From: Streptomyces sp. 11x1
GTDB lineage: Bacteria > Actinomycetota > Actinomycetes > Streptomycetales > Streptomycetaceae
Direction: 5' to 3'
DNA: 64,000 bases
NCBI RefSeq assembly: GCF_032598905.1
Contig: NZ_CP122458.1
Span: 6,473,001 to 6,537,000, forward strand
Positions 34,838 through 42,424 of the stretch are shown here, one piece after another. The notes beneath the pieces are model-generated. The model saw only the letters and a program-made list of their open reading frames with translations. It did no database searches and was not told the DNA's origin. The translations under genes were made by a program, and so were the position numbers. Each line of letters starts with the position of its first letter. Position 1 is the stretch's first letter.

Positions 34838-35527
34838 GTGATCCGATTCGACAACGTGTCCAAGGTCTACCCCAAGCAGACCCGCCCCGCACTCAGGGAT
34901 GTCTCCCTGGAGGTGGAGAAGGGCGAGTTCGTCTTCCTGGTCGGCTCCTCCGGCTCCGGAAAGTCCACGTTCCTGCGGCTGATCCTCCGGGAGGAGCGGT
35001 GCAGCCAGGGACAGGTGCACGTCCTGGGCAAGGATCTCGCGCGGCTGTCCAACTGGAAGGTGCCGCAGATGCGGCGCCAGTTGGGGACGGTCTTCCAGGA
35101 CTTCCGGCTGCTGCCCAACAAGACGGTCGGCGAGAACGTCGCCTTCGCGCAGGAGGTCATCGGCAAGTCGCGCGGCGAGATCCGCAAGTCCGTGCCGCAG
35201 GTGCTGGAACTGGTCGGCCTCGGCGGCAAGGAGGAGCGGATGCCGGGCGAGCTGTCGGGTGGTGAGCAGCAGCGGGTGGCCATCGCGCGGGCCTTCGTGA
35301 ACCGGCCCAAGCTCCTCATCGCGGACGAGCCCACCGGCAACCTCGACCCGCAGACCTCCGTCGGCATCATGAAGCTGCTCGACCGGATCAACCGGACGGG
35401 CACCACCGTGGTGATGGCGACCCACGACCAGAACATCGTGGACCAGATGCGCAAGCGCGTCATCGAGCTGGAGAAGGGCCGCCTCGTCCGCGACCAGGCA
35501 CGCGGCGTCTACGGCTACCAGCACTGA
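34838..35527 (+). CDS. ftsE: cell-division ABC ATPase FtsE
   Basis: This 229-residue ATPase partners FtsX to control peptidoglycan hydrolases. Walker [10 protein letters not shown] is at 36-44, the Q loop is in VFQDFRLL, the signature [10 protein letters not shown] is at 139-148, Walker B plus catalytic Glu are in [12 protein letters not shown], and the switch His is in ATHDQ. I start at the GTG at 34838, where homology to FtsE begins; the frame is open for 144 codons upstream through a repeat. No clear Shine-Dalgarno precedes this GTG, and a TACAGT hexamer lies at 34796-34801, so a short leader is possible. FtsX follows by 34 bp. Confidence 0.95.
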   Translation: MIRFDNVSKVYPKQTRPALRDVSLEVEKGEFVFLVGSSGSGKSTFLRLILREERCSQGQVHVLGKDLARLSNWKVPQMRRQLGTVFQDFRLLPNKTVGENVAFAQEVIGKSRGEIRKSVPQVLELVGLGGKEERMPGELSGGEQQRVAIARAFVNRPKLLIADEPTGNLDPQTSVGIMKLLDRINRTGTTVVMATHDQNIVDQMRKRVIELEKGRLVRDQARGVYGYQH

Positions 35528-35561
35528 CCGCCCCCGTCCACGAAAGGCTCATCGAGACGCC

Positions 35562-36479
35562 ATGCAGGCCCAGTTCGTCCTGTCGGAGATCGGTGTCGGT
35601 CTCCGCCGCAACCTCACGATGACCTTCGCGGTCATCGTCTCCGTCGCCCTCTCCCTCGCCCTGTTCGGCGGCTCGCTGCTGATGAGCGACCAGGTCAGCC
35701 AGATGAAGGGCTACTGGTACGACAAGGTCAACGTGTCGATCTTCCTCTGCAACAGGAGCGACGCGGAGTCCGACCCCAACTGCGCCAAGGGCGCCGTCAC
35801 GACCGAGCAGAAGAACCAGATCAAGTCCGACCTGGGCAAGATGGCGGTCGTCGAGAACGTCGCCCACGAGTCCCAGGACGAGGCCTACAAGCACTACAAG
35901 GAGCAGTTCGGCGACTCCCCGCTGGCCAGCAGCCTCACCCCGGACCAGATGCAGGAGTCGTACCGCATCAAGCTCAAGGACCCGGAGAAGTACCAGGTCA
36001 TCGCGAGCGCCTTCAACGGCCGTGACGGTGTGCAGTCGGTGCAGGACCAGAAGGGCATCCTGGACAACCTCTTCCGGCTCCTCGGCTATCTGAGCTGGGC
36101 GGCGCGCGGTGTGATGGCGGTCATGCTGATCGTGGCGCTGCTGCTGATCGTCAACACGGTGCGGGTCTCGGCGTTCAGCCGTCGTCGTGAGATCGGGATC
36201 ATGCGGCTGGTGGGCGCCTCGGGCTTCTACATCCAGGCGCCGTTCATCATGGAGGCGGCGGTCGCCGGCGTGATCGGCGGTGTGATCGCCTGCGCCTTCC
36301 TCGCGCTCGGCCAGTACTTCGTGATCGACAACGGTGTGTCACTGTCCCAGAACCTGCCGTTGATCAATTTCGTCGGCTGGGACGCGGTCCTCATCAAGCT
36401 GCCGCTCATCCTCACGGTGAGCTTCCTGATGCCGGCGCTGGCCGCGTTCGTCGCGCTGCGCAAGTACCTGAAGGTGTGA
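35562..36479 (+). CDS. ftsX: cell-division permease-like protein FtsX
   Basis: The 305-residue protein has the standard FtsX topology: TM1 at about 19-40 (FAVIVSVALSLALFGGSLLM), an extracytoplasmic domain of ~130 residues with a cysteine pair (FLCNRSDAESDPNCAKG), then three C-terminal TMs (VMAVMLIVALLLIVNTV, IMEAAVAGVIGGVIACAFLALG, LILTVSFLMPALAAFVAL). The outer loop is expected to activate a peptidoglycan hydrolase at the septum in an FtsE-ATP dependent way. The VSAFSRRREIGIMRLVGAS segment is the coupling helix to FtsE. A 12-bp hairpin follows the stop. Confidence 0.96.
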   Translation: MQAQFVLSEIGVGLRRNLTMTFAVIVSVALSLALFGGSLLMSDQVSQMKGYWYDKVNVSIFLCNRSDAESDPNCAKGAVTTEQKNQIKSDLGKMAVVENVAHESQDEAYKHYKEQFGDSPLASSLTPDQMQESYRIKLKDPEKYQVIASAFNGRDGVQSVQDQKGILDNLFRLLGYLSWAARGVMAVMLIVALLLIVNTVRVSAFSRRREIGIMRLVGASGFYIQAPFIMEAAVAGVIGGVIACAFLALGQYFVIDNGVSLSQNLPLINFVGWDAVLIKLPLILTVSFLMPALAAFVALRKYLKV

Positions 36480-36491
36480 CGCATGCCCCTG

Positions 36492-36522
36492 GGGCCGTAC
36501 CGGGCAAGGGCCGGTACGGCCC
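36492..36522 (+). terminator. hairpin terminator after ftsX
   Basis: A perfect 12-bp stem (36492-36503 with 36511-36522) with a 7-nt loop starts 13 bp after the ftsX stop and is followed by TTCGCGTTGTCCT. It separates ftsEX from the protease gene, whose own -10 lies just downstream. Confidence 0.8.
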
Positions 36523-36534
36523 TTCGCGTTGTCC

Positions 36535-36540
36535 TAGACT
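36535..36540 (+). promoter_or_regulatory. -10 hexamer for probably leaderless protease mRNA
   Basis: TAGACT is followed by 7 nt and then the ATG at 36548, so transcription would begin at or next to the start codon. No Shine-Dalgarno sequence is present. A -35 was not identified. Confidence 0.5.
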
Positions 36541-36547
36541 CGCCGAC

Positions 36548-37759
36548 ATGTCAGGCCGCGACCTGTTCTCCCAGCCCCGCCGCATCAGCCGCGGGGCCGC
36601 TCTGACATTGGTCTTCGCGAGCGTGCTCGCCACCGGCGCCGCGACCGGCTCCTTCGACGATCCGCGCCGGGAGACCACGGCCGTCGCGAACCCCTCCCGC
36701 TCCAATCCGGCCTCCACCCCGGCCGACAGGGAGCAGGACGTCGCCGACGCCGCGGCCGAGGCCATGGCCGAGGGCAAGTCCCCCGTGGAGGCCGCCGAGC
36801 GGGCCGTAAGCCGCAGCGGCGACCGGTGGGGCGCGGTCTACTCCGAGGGCGAGTACGAGCAGTTCGAGGAGGCCCTCGACGGCGAGTACACCGGCGTCGG
36901 CCTCTGGACCCGGCTGGAGCGCGACGGCCGGATCGAGGTGACCCGGGTGCAGGACGGCTCGCCCGCCGCCCGCGCCGGGATCCGCGCCGGCGACCGCCTC
37001 GTCCGCGTCGACGGCGAGAAGGTCGACGGCCGCCCGGTCACCGAGGTCGTCTCCTTACTCCGCGGCGACGCGATCGACGAGGGCACCGGGAGCACCGGGA
37101 CCCCGAAGAGCGCGGCCGCCGGTACGAAGGTGCGGCTGGAGCTGGAGCGCGACGGCCGGACCTGGTCCGCGACCCTGCGCCGGGCCCGCCTCTCCACCGA
37201 GGACGTGACCGTGAGCCGTACCGCGGGCGGGGTCAGCGTCATCACGGTCGACGCGTTCACCAAGGGCTCCGGCGATCTCGTACGTGCCGCCGTCGAGCAG
37301 TCCGCCGACGCCGCCGGCTTCGTCCTCGACCTCCGTGGCAACGCCGGCGGTCTGGTCTCCGAGGCCGTCACCGCCGCCTCCGCCTTCCTCGACGGGGGCC
37401 TCGTCGCCACGTACGACGTCAAGGGCAGGCAGCGGGCCCTGCACGCCGAACCCGGCGGCGACACCACCAGACCCCTGGTCACCCTGGTCGACGGCGGCAC
37501 GATGAGCGCGGCCGAGCTGCTCACCGGAGCCCTCCAGGACCGGGGCCGCGCGGTGGTCGTGGGCTCCCGGACCTTCGGCAAGGGCTCGGTGCAGATGCCG
37601 AGCCGCCTCCCCGACGGCTCCGTCGCCGAGCTGACCGTCGGCCACTACCGCACCCCCTCCGGCCGGGGCGTCGACGGCCGGGGCATCACCCCCGACCTCG
37701 AAGCGGACGAGGACGCCCTGCGGCGGGCCGAGACGGTGCTGAGCGGCCTCGGGCAGTGA
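36548..37759 (+). CDS. S41-family C-terminal processing protease with PDZ domain
   Basis: The protein has 403 residues. An N-terminal signal anchor (GAALTLVFASVLATGAATG) exports the enzyme. A PDZ domain (about 113-215, GVGLWTRLERDG through DGSPAARAGIRAGDRLVRVDG) reads substrate C-termini, and the protease domain (~220-395) has the Ser/Lys dyad Ser320 (GGTMSAAELL) and Lys345 (TFGKGSVQ), the 25-residue spacing usual for CtpA. Codon 170 (37055-37057) is TTA, so translation should depend on the bldA leucyl-tRNA and be delayed in development. The apparent leaderless start and the TTA codon are both unlike the neighbouring housekeeping genes. It may process FtsX-regulated or envelope proteins. Confidence 0.92.
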   Translation: MSGRDLFSQPRRISRGAALTLVFASVLATGAATGSFDDPRRETTAVANPSRSNPASTPADREQDVADAAAEAMAEGKSPVEAAERAVSRSGDRWGAVYSEGEYEQFEEALDGEYTGVGLWTRLERDGRIEVTRVQDGSPAARAGIRAGDRLVRVDGEKVDGRPVTEVVSLLRGDAIDEGTGSTGTPKSAAAGTKVRLELERDGRTWSATLRRARLSTEDVTVSRTAGGVSVITVDAFTKGSGDLVRAAVEQSADAAGFVLDLRGNAGGLVSEAVTAASAFLDGGLVATYDVKGRQRALHAEPGGDTTRPLVTLVDGGTMSAAELLTGALQDRGRAVVVGSRTFGKGSVQMPSRLPDGSVAELTVGHYRTPSGRGVDGRGITPDLEADEDALRRAETVLSGLGQ

Positions 37760-37858
37760 GCGACGCCCGTTGATCGTGCTCGTTGACCGTGCACGCTGAT
37801 CACGCCCGTTAATCGGCTTCCCCCGCACCCCCTCCGTGGTGCGAAAATGGACGGCACT

Positions 37859-38413
37859 ATGAGCAAGGGAATGTACGTACCGAAGGAGTCCCAGCCCAAG
37901 CAGGGCGGGGCGGCCGCCAAGGCCAGGGACGGCGAGAAGGGCGGCAAGAAGAAGATCGTCGCCCAGAACAAGAAGGCCCGGCACGACTACGCGATCATCG
38001 ACACCTACGAGGCCGGGCTCGTCCTCATGGGGACCGAGGTCAAGTCGCTGCGCGAGGGACGGACCTCGCTGACCGACGGCTTCGTCCAGATCGACCGGGG
38101 TGAGGCGTGGCTGCACAACGCCCACATCCCCGAGTATCACCAGGGCAGCTGGACCAACCACTCCGCGCGCCGCAAGCGGAAGCTGCTGCTGCACCGCGAG
38201 GAGATCGACAAGCTGGAGTCCAAGGCGCAGGAGACGGGTCACACGATCGTGCCCCTCGCCCTGTACTTCAAGGACGGCCGGGCCAAGGCCGAGATCGCGC
38301 TCGCGCGAGGCAAGAAGGAGTACGACAAGCGGCAGACGCTGCGGGAGAAGCAGGACCGGCGGGAGTCGGACCGGGCGATCGCGGCGGCCAAGCGGAGGCA
38401 GCGGGGCCAGTAG
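37859..38413 (+). CDS. smpB: tmRNA-binding protein SmpB
   Basis: This 184-residue protein binds the tRNA-like domain of tmRNA and brings it to stalled ribosomes for trans-translation. Conserved are [31 protein letters not shown], the [17 protein letters not shown] core and the basic tail [32 protein letters not shown], which enters the mRNA channel. A 30-residue Lys/Gly/Gln-rich N-terminal extension makes it longer than the usual ~160 residues. The ATG at 37859 lacks a good Shine-Dalgarno; an ATG four codons further on (MYVPK) is an alternative. The tmRNA gene follows 112 bp downstream. Confidence 0.97.
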   Translation: MSKGMYVPKESQPKQGGAAAKARDGEKGGKKKIVAQNKKARHDYAIIDTYEAGLVLMGTEVKSLREGRTSLTDGFVQIDRGEAWLHNAHIPEYHQGSWTNHSARRKRKLLLHREEIDKLESKAQETGHTIVPLALYFKDGRAKAEIALARGKKEYDKRQTLREKQDRRESDRAIAAAKRRQRGQ

Positions 38414-38435
38414 GGCGAGGCCGCCGGGAATACGG

Positions 38436-38465
38436 TGGCACGCGCTCGCGTTGGTCACGTACGAT
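38436..38465 (+). promoter_or_regulatory. candidate ssrA promoter
   Basis: TGGCAC (38436-38441) and TACGAT (38460-38465) are spaced 18 nt apart, 60 bp upstream of the mature tmRNA 5' end. A GCCCCC-TTCG-GGGGGC hairpin at about 38494-38509 lies in the 5' precursor that would be removed by RNase P. Confidence 0.45.
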
Positions 38466-38525
38466 GGCTCTGCACCTCACAGCGGGTGCGCCGGCCCCCT
38501 TCGGGGGGCGTTGAAAAAACAACAT

Positions 38526-38909
38526 GGGGATGATCGGTTTCGACAGCGGATGTTGAGGCAGGGGAAGCGTGTCGAGGAAGCGGCAATGATCTCGTTAACC
38601 ATATGTCGCACCAAATAATCGCCAACACCAAGCGCGATTCCCAGACCTTCGCTCTCGCTGCCTGATAAGCAGTGATCGAAGGCCCTAATGGGTGTCAGCC
38701 CGGGAGCGTTCCCGGCCCGGATCCTGGCATAATCTAGGGAACTAAACCATTGAGCCCGGTCACGGGGTTCAATGGGAAAACAAACAGTGACTGGGCCCGT
38801 CGGCGACTTGTTCGCGTGATCGCCGGGGCCGAGAAAATCACAGCGAACTGCACACGGAGAAGCCCTGGTTCTACACCGTTGGACGCGGGTTCGATTCCCG
38901 CCATCTCCA
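38526..38909 (+). ncRNA. ssrA: transfer-messenger RNA
   Basis: The 384-nt tmRNA rescues stalled ribosomes with SmpB. The 5' GGGGATG pairs with the 3' CATCTCC as a 7-bp acceptor stem; discriminator A is at 38909 and CCA is not encoded. The T-arm GGTTCGATTCCC-type sequence (38888-38899) and the GATCGGTTTCGAC 5' segment are conserved. The tag reading frame is 38621-38662, encoding ANTKRDSQTFALAA, followed by TGA TAA. The ALAA end is a ClpXP degron. Pseudoknot-forming repeats (GCCCGGGAGCGTTCCCGGCC) follow the tag. A perfect terminator follows 15 bp after the 3' end. Confidence 0.97.
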
Positions 38910-38924
38910 CAATTCCCATGTGGG

Positions 38925-38961
38925 CGAGAGCCCCGCTGCCATGACGGCAGCGGGGCTCTCG
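38925..38961 (+). terminator. terminator of tmRNA
   Basis: A perfect 16-bp stem (38925-38940 with 38946-38961) around ATGAC is followed by TCATTTCTC. It also lies 28 bp downstream of the leftward LacI gene stop and can serve both. Confidence 0.92.
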
Positions 38962-38989
38962 TCATTTCTCAGCGGGCACCGACACCCGG

Positions 38990-40003
38990 TCATCCCGTCA
39001 CCCGGCGGGCCGTGCTCGCGCGCACGGTCAGCCGGGGCGCGAGCAGGGTGGCCTCCGGGACGGGCGTGCCGGAGAGCTTCTTCATCAGGAGGGTCACCGC
39101 CTGTTCGCCCACCTCCGCCGCCGGGATCCCGATCGAGGTGACGGGGACGGGGAGGGCGGTGGCGAGGTCGTCCGGGCACAGGGCCGTGATCGAGAGGTCG
39201 GCGGGGACGCGCAGGCCCAGGTGCTCGAAGGCGTCGACGAGAGGCTCCAGGACGGCCTCGTTGTGGATCACCACACCCGTGAGGGCCGGTTGTTCGCGCA
39301 GGAGCCGTTCCGCGACCGCGCGGGCCGCCGCCGGGGTGGCCTCGCAGGGGTGGACGGTGGAGGCCATGCCGTTGCGGGTGGCGGCGGAGGTGAAGCCCTG
39401 GACGACACGCTGGGCGAACGACGTCTGGCGGACGTAGACCTCGGGCGGCGAGCCGATCAGCCCCACCACCCGGTGGCCCAGGCCGGCCAGATGCTCCACA
39501 CACAGCTCGCCCGCCGTCCTGAAGTCCAGGTCGATGCAGGTCAGGCCGGAGGGGTCGGCGGGAAAGCCGATCAGGACCGAGGGGCGCTCCAGCGTGCGCA
39601 GCAACGGCAGCCTCGGGTCGTGGAGTTGGACGTCCATCACGATCAACGCGTCCACCAGGGCCGAGTCCGCCACCCGCCGCAGGCCCTCGTCGCCCTCCTC
39701 CTGCGTCAGCAGCAGGACGTCGTGGTCGTGCGCGCGGGCCGTCGTGACCGCCGAGACCGCGAACCGCATGACCACCGGCACATGGATCCCGGCCCGTAAC
39801 GGCACCACCATCGCCAGCACGTTCGACTTGCGGCCGGCCAGGGCGCGGGCACCCGCGTGCGGGCGGTACCCCAGCTCGCGGATGGACGCCTCGACCCGCG
39901 CCCGCGTCTCCGCCGAGATCGGGCGCTTGCCGCTCAGCACGTACGAGACGGTGCTCGGGGAGACGCCCGCGTGCCGGGCCACGTCCGTGATCTTCACTGT
40001 CAC
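38990..40003 (-). CDS. LacI-family transcriptional repressor of the GH31 gene
   Basis: The 337-residue regulator has an N-terminal helix-turn-helix (ITDVARHAGVSPSTVSYVLSGKRPIS, residues 4-29), the hinge helix TRARVEASIRELGYRPHAGARALAG, and a periplasmic-binding-protein-like sugar domain ending LTVRAST. The GTG at 40003 overlaps the GH31 stop by 4 bp (GTGA), so the repressor is co-transcribed with the enzyme and probably controls it through the TCGAAGCGCTTCGA palindrome upstream. The effector is likely an alpha-xyloside or a related oligosaccharide, inferred from the neighbouring enzyme. Confidence 0.92.
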   Translation of the reverse strand: MTVKITDVARHAGVSPSTVSYVLSGKRPISAETRARVEASIRELGYRPHAGARALAGRKSNVLAMVVPLRAGIHVPVVMRFAVSAVTTARAHDHDVLLLTQEEGDEGLRRVADSALVDALIVMDVQLHDPRLPLLRTLERPSVLIGFPADPSGLTCIDLDFRTAGELCVEHLAGLGHRVVGLIGSPPEVYVRQTSFAQRVVQGFTSAATRNGMASTVHPCEATPAAARAVAERLLREQPALTGVVIHNEAVLEPLVDAFEHLGLRVPADLSITALCPDDLATALPVPVTSIGIPAAEVGEQAVTLLMKKLSGTPVPEATLLAPRLTVRASTARRVTG

Positions 40004-42285
40004 TTCGACCTCGTTTCCGCGGGAGCGGACTCCCCGTCCAGGTCCAGCGTCAGGAATCCCGTGCCCGCCTCCGCCCGGACCTCACGCCCGTCCGCCGCCA
40101 GTCCCCAGGGCGCCGCCGGGTCGCCGCAGGAGGCCCGCAGCACGTTCCCCTCCCGTACGACGGTGAACGTCACCGCGCCCACCGGGACCGTCACCTGGGC
40201 GCCGTGTGTGAGGCCGTACGCGTGCAGGGTGACCCCGTCGGCGTGGTCGTGGTCCGGGCGGTCGACCCTCGCGCCGACCGGGACGACCGCCCCTGGCCGG
40301 ACCAAAAGCGGCACGCTCAGGAAGTCGTGCCGTTCGCGGACCCAGCGGGGGCCGGTGACCGTCCCGCCGTCCGGGAAGCGGGTCCAGGTGCCCTCCGGGA
40401 CGTAGTACGTGACGTCCCCCTCGTCGTCGAAGACGGGCGCCACGAGGAGGTCGGGGCCCAGCATGTACTGGCGTTCGAGGTGCGCGCAGCCCGGGTCGTC
40501 CGGGAACTCCAGCACCATCGCCCGCATCATCGGCACCCCCTCGGTGTGGGCGGTGCGCGCGGCCTCGTAGAGGTAGGGCATGAGGCTGAGCTTGAGGTGG
40601 GTGAACTTCCGCAGCACGTCGACCGATTCGTCGTCGAAGAGCCAGGGGACCCGGTATGACGACGAGCCGTGCAGCCTGCTGTGGGAGGAGAGCAGGCCGA
40701 AGGCGATCCAGCGTTTGAAGAGGGCGGGCGAGGGGGTGCCCTCGAAGCCGCCGATGTCGTGGCTCCAGTAGCCGAAGCCCGACAGGCCCAGCGACAGGCC
40801 GCCCCGCAGGGACTCGGCCATCGACTCGTACGTGGACTCGCAGTCGCCGCCCCAGTGGACGGGGAAGCGCTGGCCGCCGACCGTCGCCGAGCGGGCGAAG
40901 AGGACCGCATCGCCCTCGCCCCGGTGTTTGCGCAGGACGTCGAAGACGGTGCGGTTGTACAGGTAGGTGTAGTAGTTGTGCATCCGCTCCGGGTCCGTGC
41001 CGTCGGACCAGGTCACCTCCAGGGGCACCCGCTCGCCGAAGTCGGTCTTGAAGCAGTCGACGCCCTGGGCGAGCAGCCTTTCCAGCTTCGACGCGTACCA
41101 CTCGCGCGCCGCCGCGCTGGTGAAGTCGACCAGTGCCATGCCGGGCTGCCACAGATCCCACTGCCAGACACTGCCGTCCGGTCGGCGCAGGAGATGGCCG
41201 AGGGCCTTGCCCTCCGCGAAGAGCGGGGAGCGCTGGGCGACGTACGGGTTGATCCAGACGCTGATCCTCAGGCCCCGGCGCTTCAGGCGGGCCAGCATGC
41301 CCTCCGGGTCGGGGAAGACCCGGGGATCCCACTCGAAGTCGCACCACTGGAACTCGCGCATCCAGAAGCAGTCGAAGTGGAAGACGGACAGGGGCAGCCG
41401 GCGTTCCCGCATGCCCTCGATGAAGGAGGTCACCGTCTCCTCGTCGTAGGAGGTGGTGAACGACGTCGACAGCCACAGGCCGAACGACCAGGCGGGCGGG
41501 AGGGCCGGGCGGCCGGTGAGGGCCGTGTACTTGCGGAGGATGTCCTTCGGGGTGGGACCGTAGATGACGTAGTACGTGAGCTGCTGGGTCTCCGCGCTGA
41601 ACTGGACCCTGGACACGACCTCCGAGGCGACCTCGAAGGACACCTTGCCGGGATGGTCGACGAAGACGCCGTAGCCCGCGTCGGTGAGATAGAACGGCAC
41701 GTTCTTGTAGGCCTGTTCGGTGGCCGTGCCGCCGTCGGCGTTCCAGATGTCCACCACCTGGCCGTTCTTGACCAACGGGCCGAAGCGTTCGCCGAGGCCG
41801 TAGACGGAGGTGCCGACGCCCAGGTTGAGCTGTTCGCGCAGGTAGTGGGCGCCGGACGCCTCGCGCATGATGCCCATCGACTTGGGGCCGCTGGAGGTGA
41901 GCGTGCGGCCGTGGGCGAGGAAGTCGACGTGCCAGGGGCCGGTGCGGGAGACCCGGACCGACAGCTCTCCGGCGGTGAGCGTGGCGTGCTCGTCGTCGTA
42001 GGAGGTGTGCGGGGTGAACTCCTCGCTCGACAGCTCGAAGCGTGGGCCGCGGGGCCGTTCGCCCTCGAAGTGGGTGAACGTGACACCGATGACGTCGGGC
42101 ATCGGTGCGTGGGCGCTGATCGTCACGACCGGTCCCTTCAACAGGTCGCCGCGGTGGCGGACGGGCTGGGTCGGGGCATGCACCTCCAGGGCGCCGCCGT
42201 CCGTCGCGGTGACGTCGAGCACCTCGACCGGGTACGCGGCGGTGACACCCTCGCGCAGCAGCCAGTAGCCGTCGGTGAACTTCAT
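40000..42285 (-). CDS. GH31 glycoside hydrolase, alpha-xylosidase type (YicI-like)
   Basis: The protein has 761 residues from the ATG at 42285, with a strong GAGGAGGG site; the open frame extends 51 codons upstream through the operator. GH31 enzymes retain configuration. The nucleophile is Asp at about 415 in DCFKTDFGERVP, with acid/base HWGGDCEST. KTDFGE with the preceding WQPGMALVDFTS is the alpha-xylosidase pattern rather than alpha-glucosidase. N-terminal beta domain, (beta/alpha)8 barrel and C-terminal beta domains are all present. No signal peptide, so it acts in the cytosol on imported xyloglucan-type oligosaccharides. It is the first gene of a two-gene operon with the LacI regulator. 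Confidence 0.93.
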   Translation of the reverse strand: MKFTDGYWLLREGVTAAYPVEVLDVTATDGGALEVHAPTQPVRHRGDLLKGPVVTISAHAPMPDVIGVTFTHFEGERPRGPRFELSSEEFTPHTSYDDEHATLTAGELSVRVSRTGPWHVDFLAHGRTLTSSGPKSMGIMREASGAHYLREQLNLGVGTSVYGLGERFGPLVKNGQVVDIWNADGGTATEQAYKNVPFYLTDAGYGVFVDHPGKVSFEVASEVVSRVQFSAETQQLTYYVIYGPTPKDILRKYTALTGRPALPPAWSFGLWLSTSFTTSYDEETVTSFIEGMRERRLPLSVFHFDCFWMREFQWCDFEWDPRVFPDPEGMLARLKRRGLRISVWINPYVAQRSPLFAEGKALGHLLRRPDGSVWQWDLWQPGMALVDFTSAAAREWYASKLERLLAQGVDCFKTDFGERVPLEVTWSDGTDPERMHNYYTYLYNRTVFDVLRKHRGEGDAVLFARSATVGGQRFPVHWGGDCESTYESMAESLRGGLSLGLSGFGYWSHDIGGFEGTPSPALFKRWIAFGLLSSHSRLHGSSSYRVPWLFDDESVDVLRKFTHLKLSLMPYLYEAARTAHTEGVPMMRAMVLEFPDDPGCAHLERQYMLGPDLLVAPVFDDEGDVTYYVPEGTWTRFPDGGTVTGPRWVRERHDFLSVPLLVRPGAVVPVGARVDRPDHDHADGVTLHAYGLTHGAQVTVPVGAVTFTVVREGNVLRASCGDPAAPWGLAADGREVRAEAGTGFLTLDLDGESAPAETRSK

Positions 42286-42369
42286 GGGGCCCTCCTCTGT
42301 GGATGCCCCCGCCGCAAGCCGAGGGAGGAAGCGAAGCCCCTTCGGGGCCCCGATCGTCGAACGGTGTGG

Positions 42370-42407
42370 TCGAATCGCTTCGATGAATGAAGTCGAAGCG
42401 CTTCGAC
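42370..42407. promoter_or_regulatory. two LacI-type operator palindromes
   Basis: GTCGAAGCGCTTCGAC at 42392-42407 is a perfect 16-bp palindrome with the central CG typical of LacI-family sites. TCGAATCGCTTCGA at 42370-42383 is a one-mismatch copy. Their centres are 23 bp apart. They lie 85-122 bp upstream of the GH31 start and just after the MFS gene stop. Confidence 0.85.
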
Positions 42408-42424
42408 GGAAGGTAAGGGTGGGC

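Noticed and set aside
36476..36547. 24-codon upstream extension of the CTP protease
   Set aside because: It runs through the ftsX terminator hairpin and has no ribosome binding site.
38734..38919. Small ORF on the minus strand reading MAGIEPASNGVEPG
   Set aside because: It is the antisense translation of the tmRNA 3' end, a known source of false protein annotations.
38880..38990. tmRNA 3' end as an integration site for a genomic island
   Set aside because: No integrase gene and no second copy of the tmRNA 3' end are visible nearby; the following genes look native.
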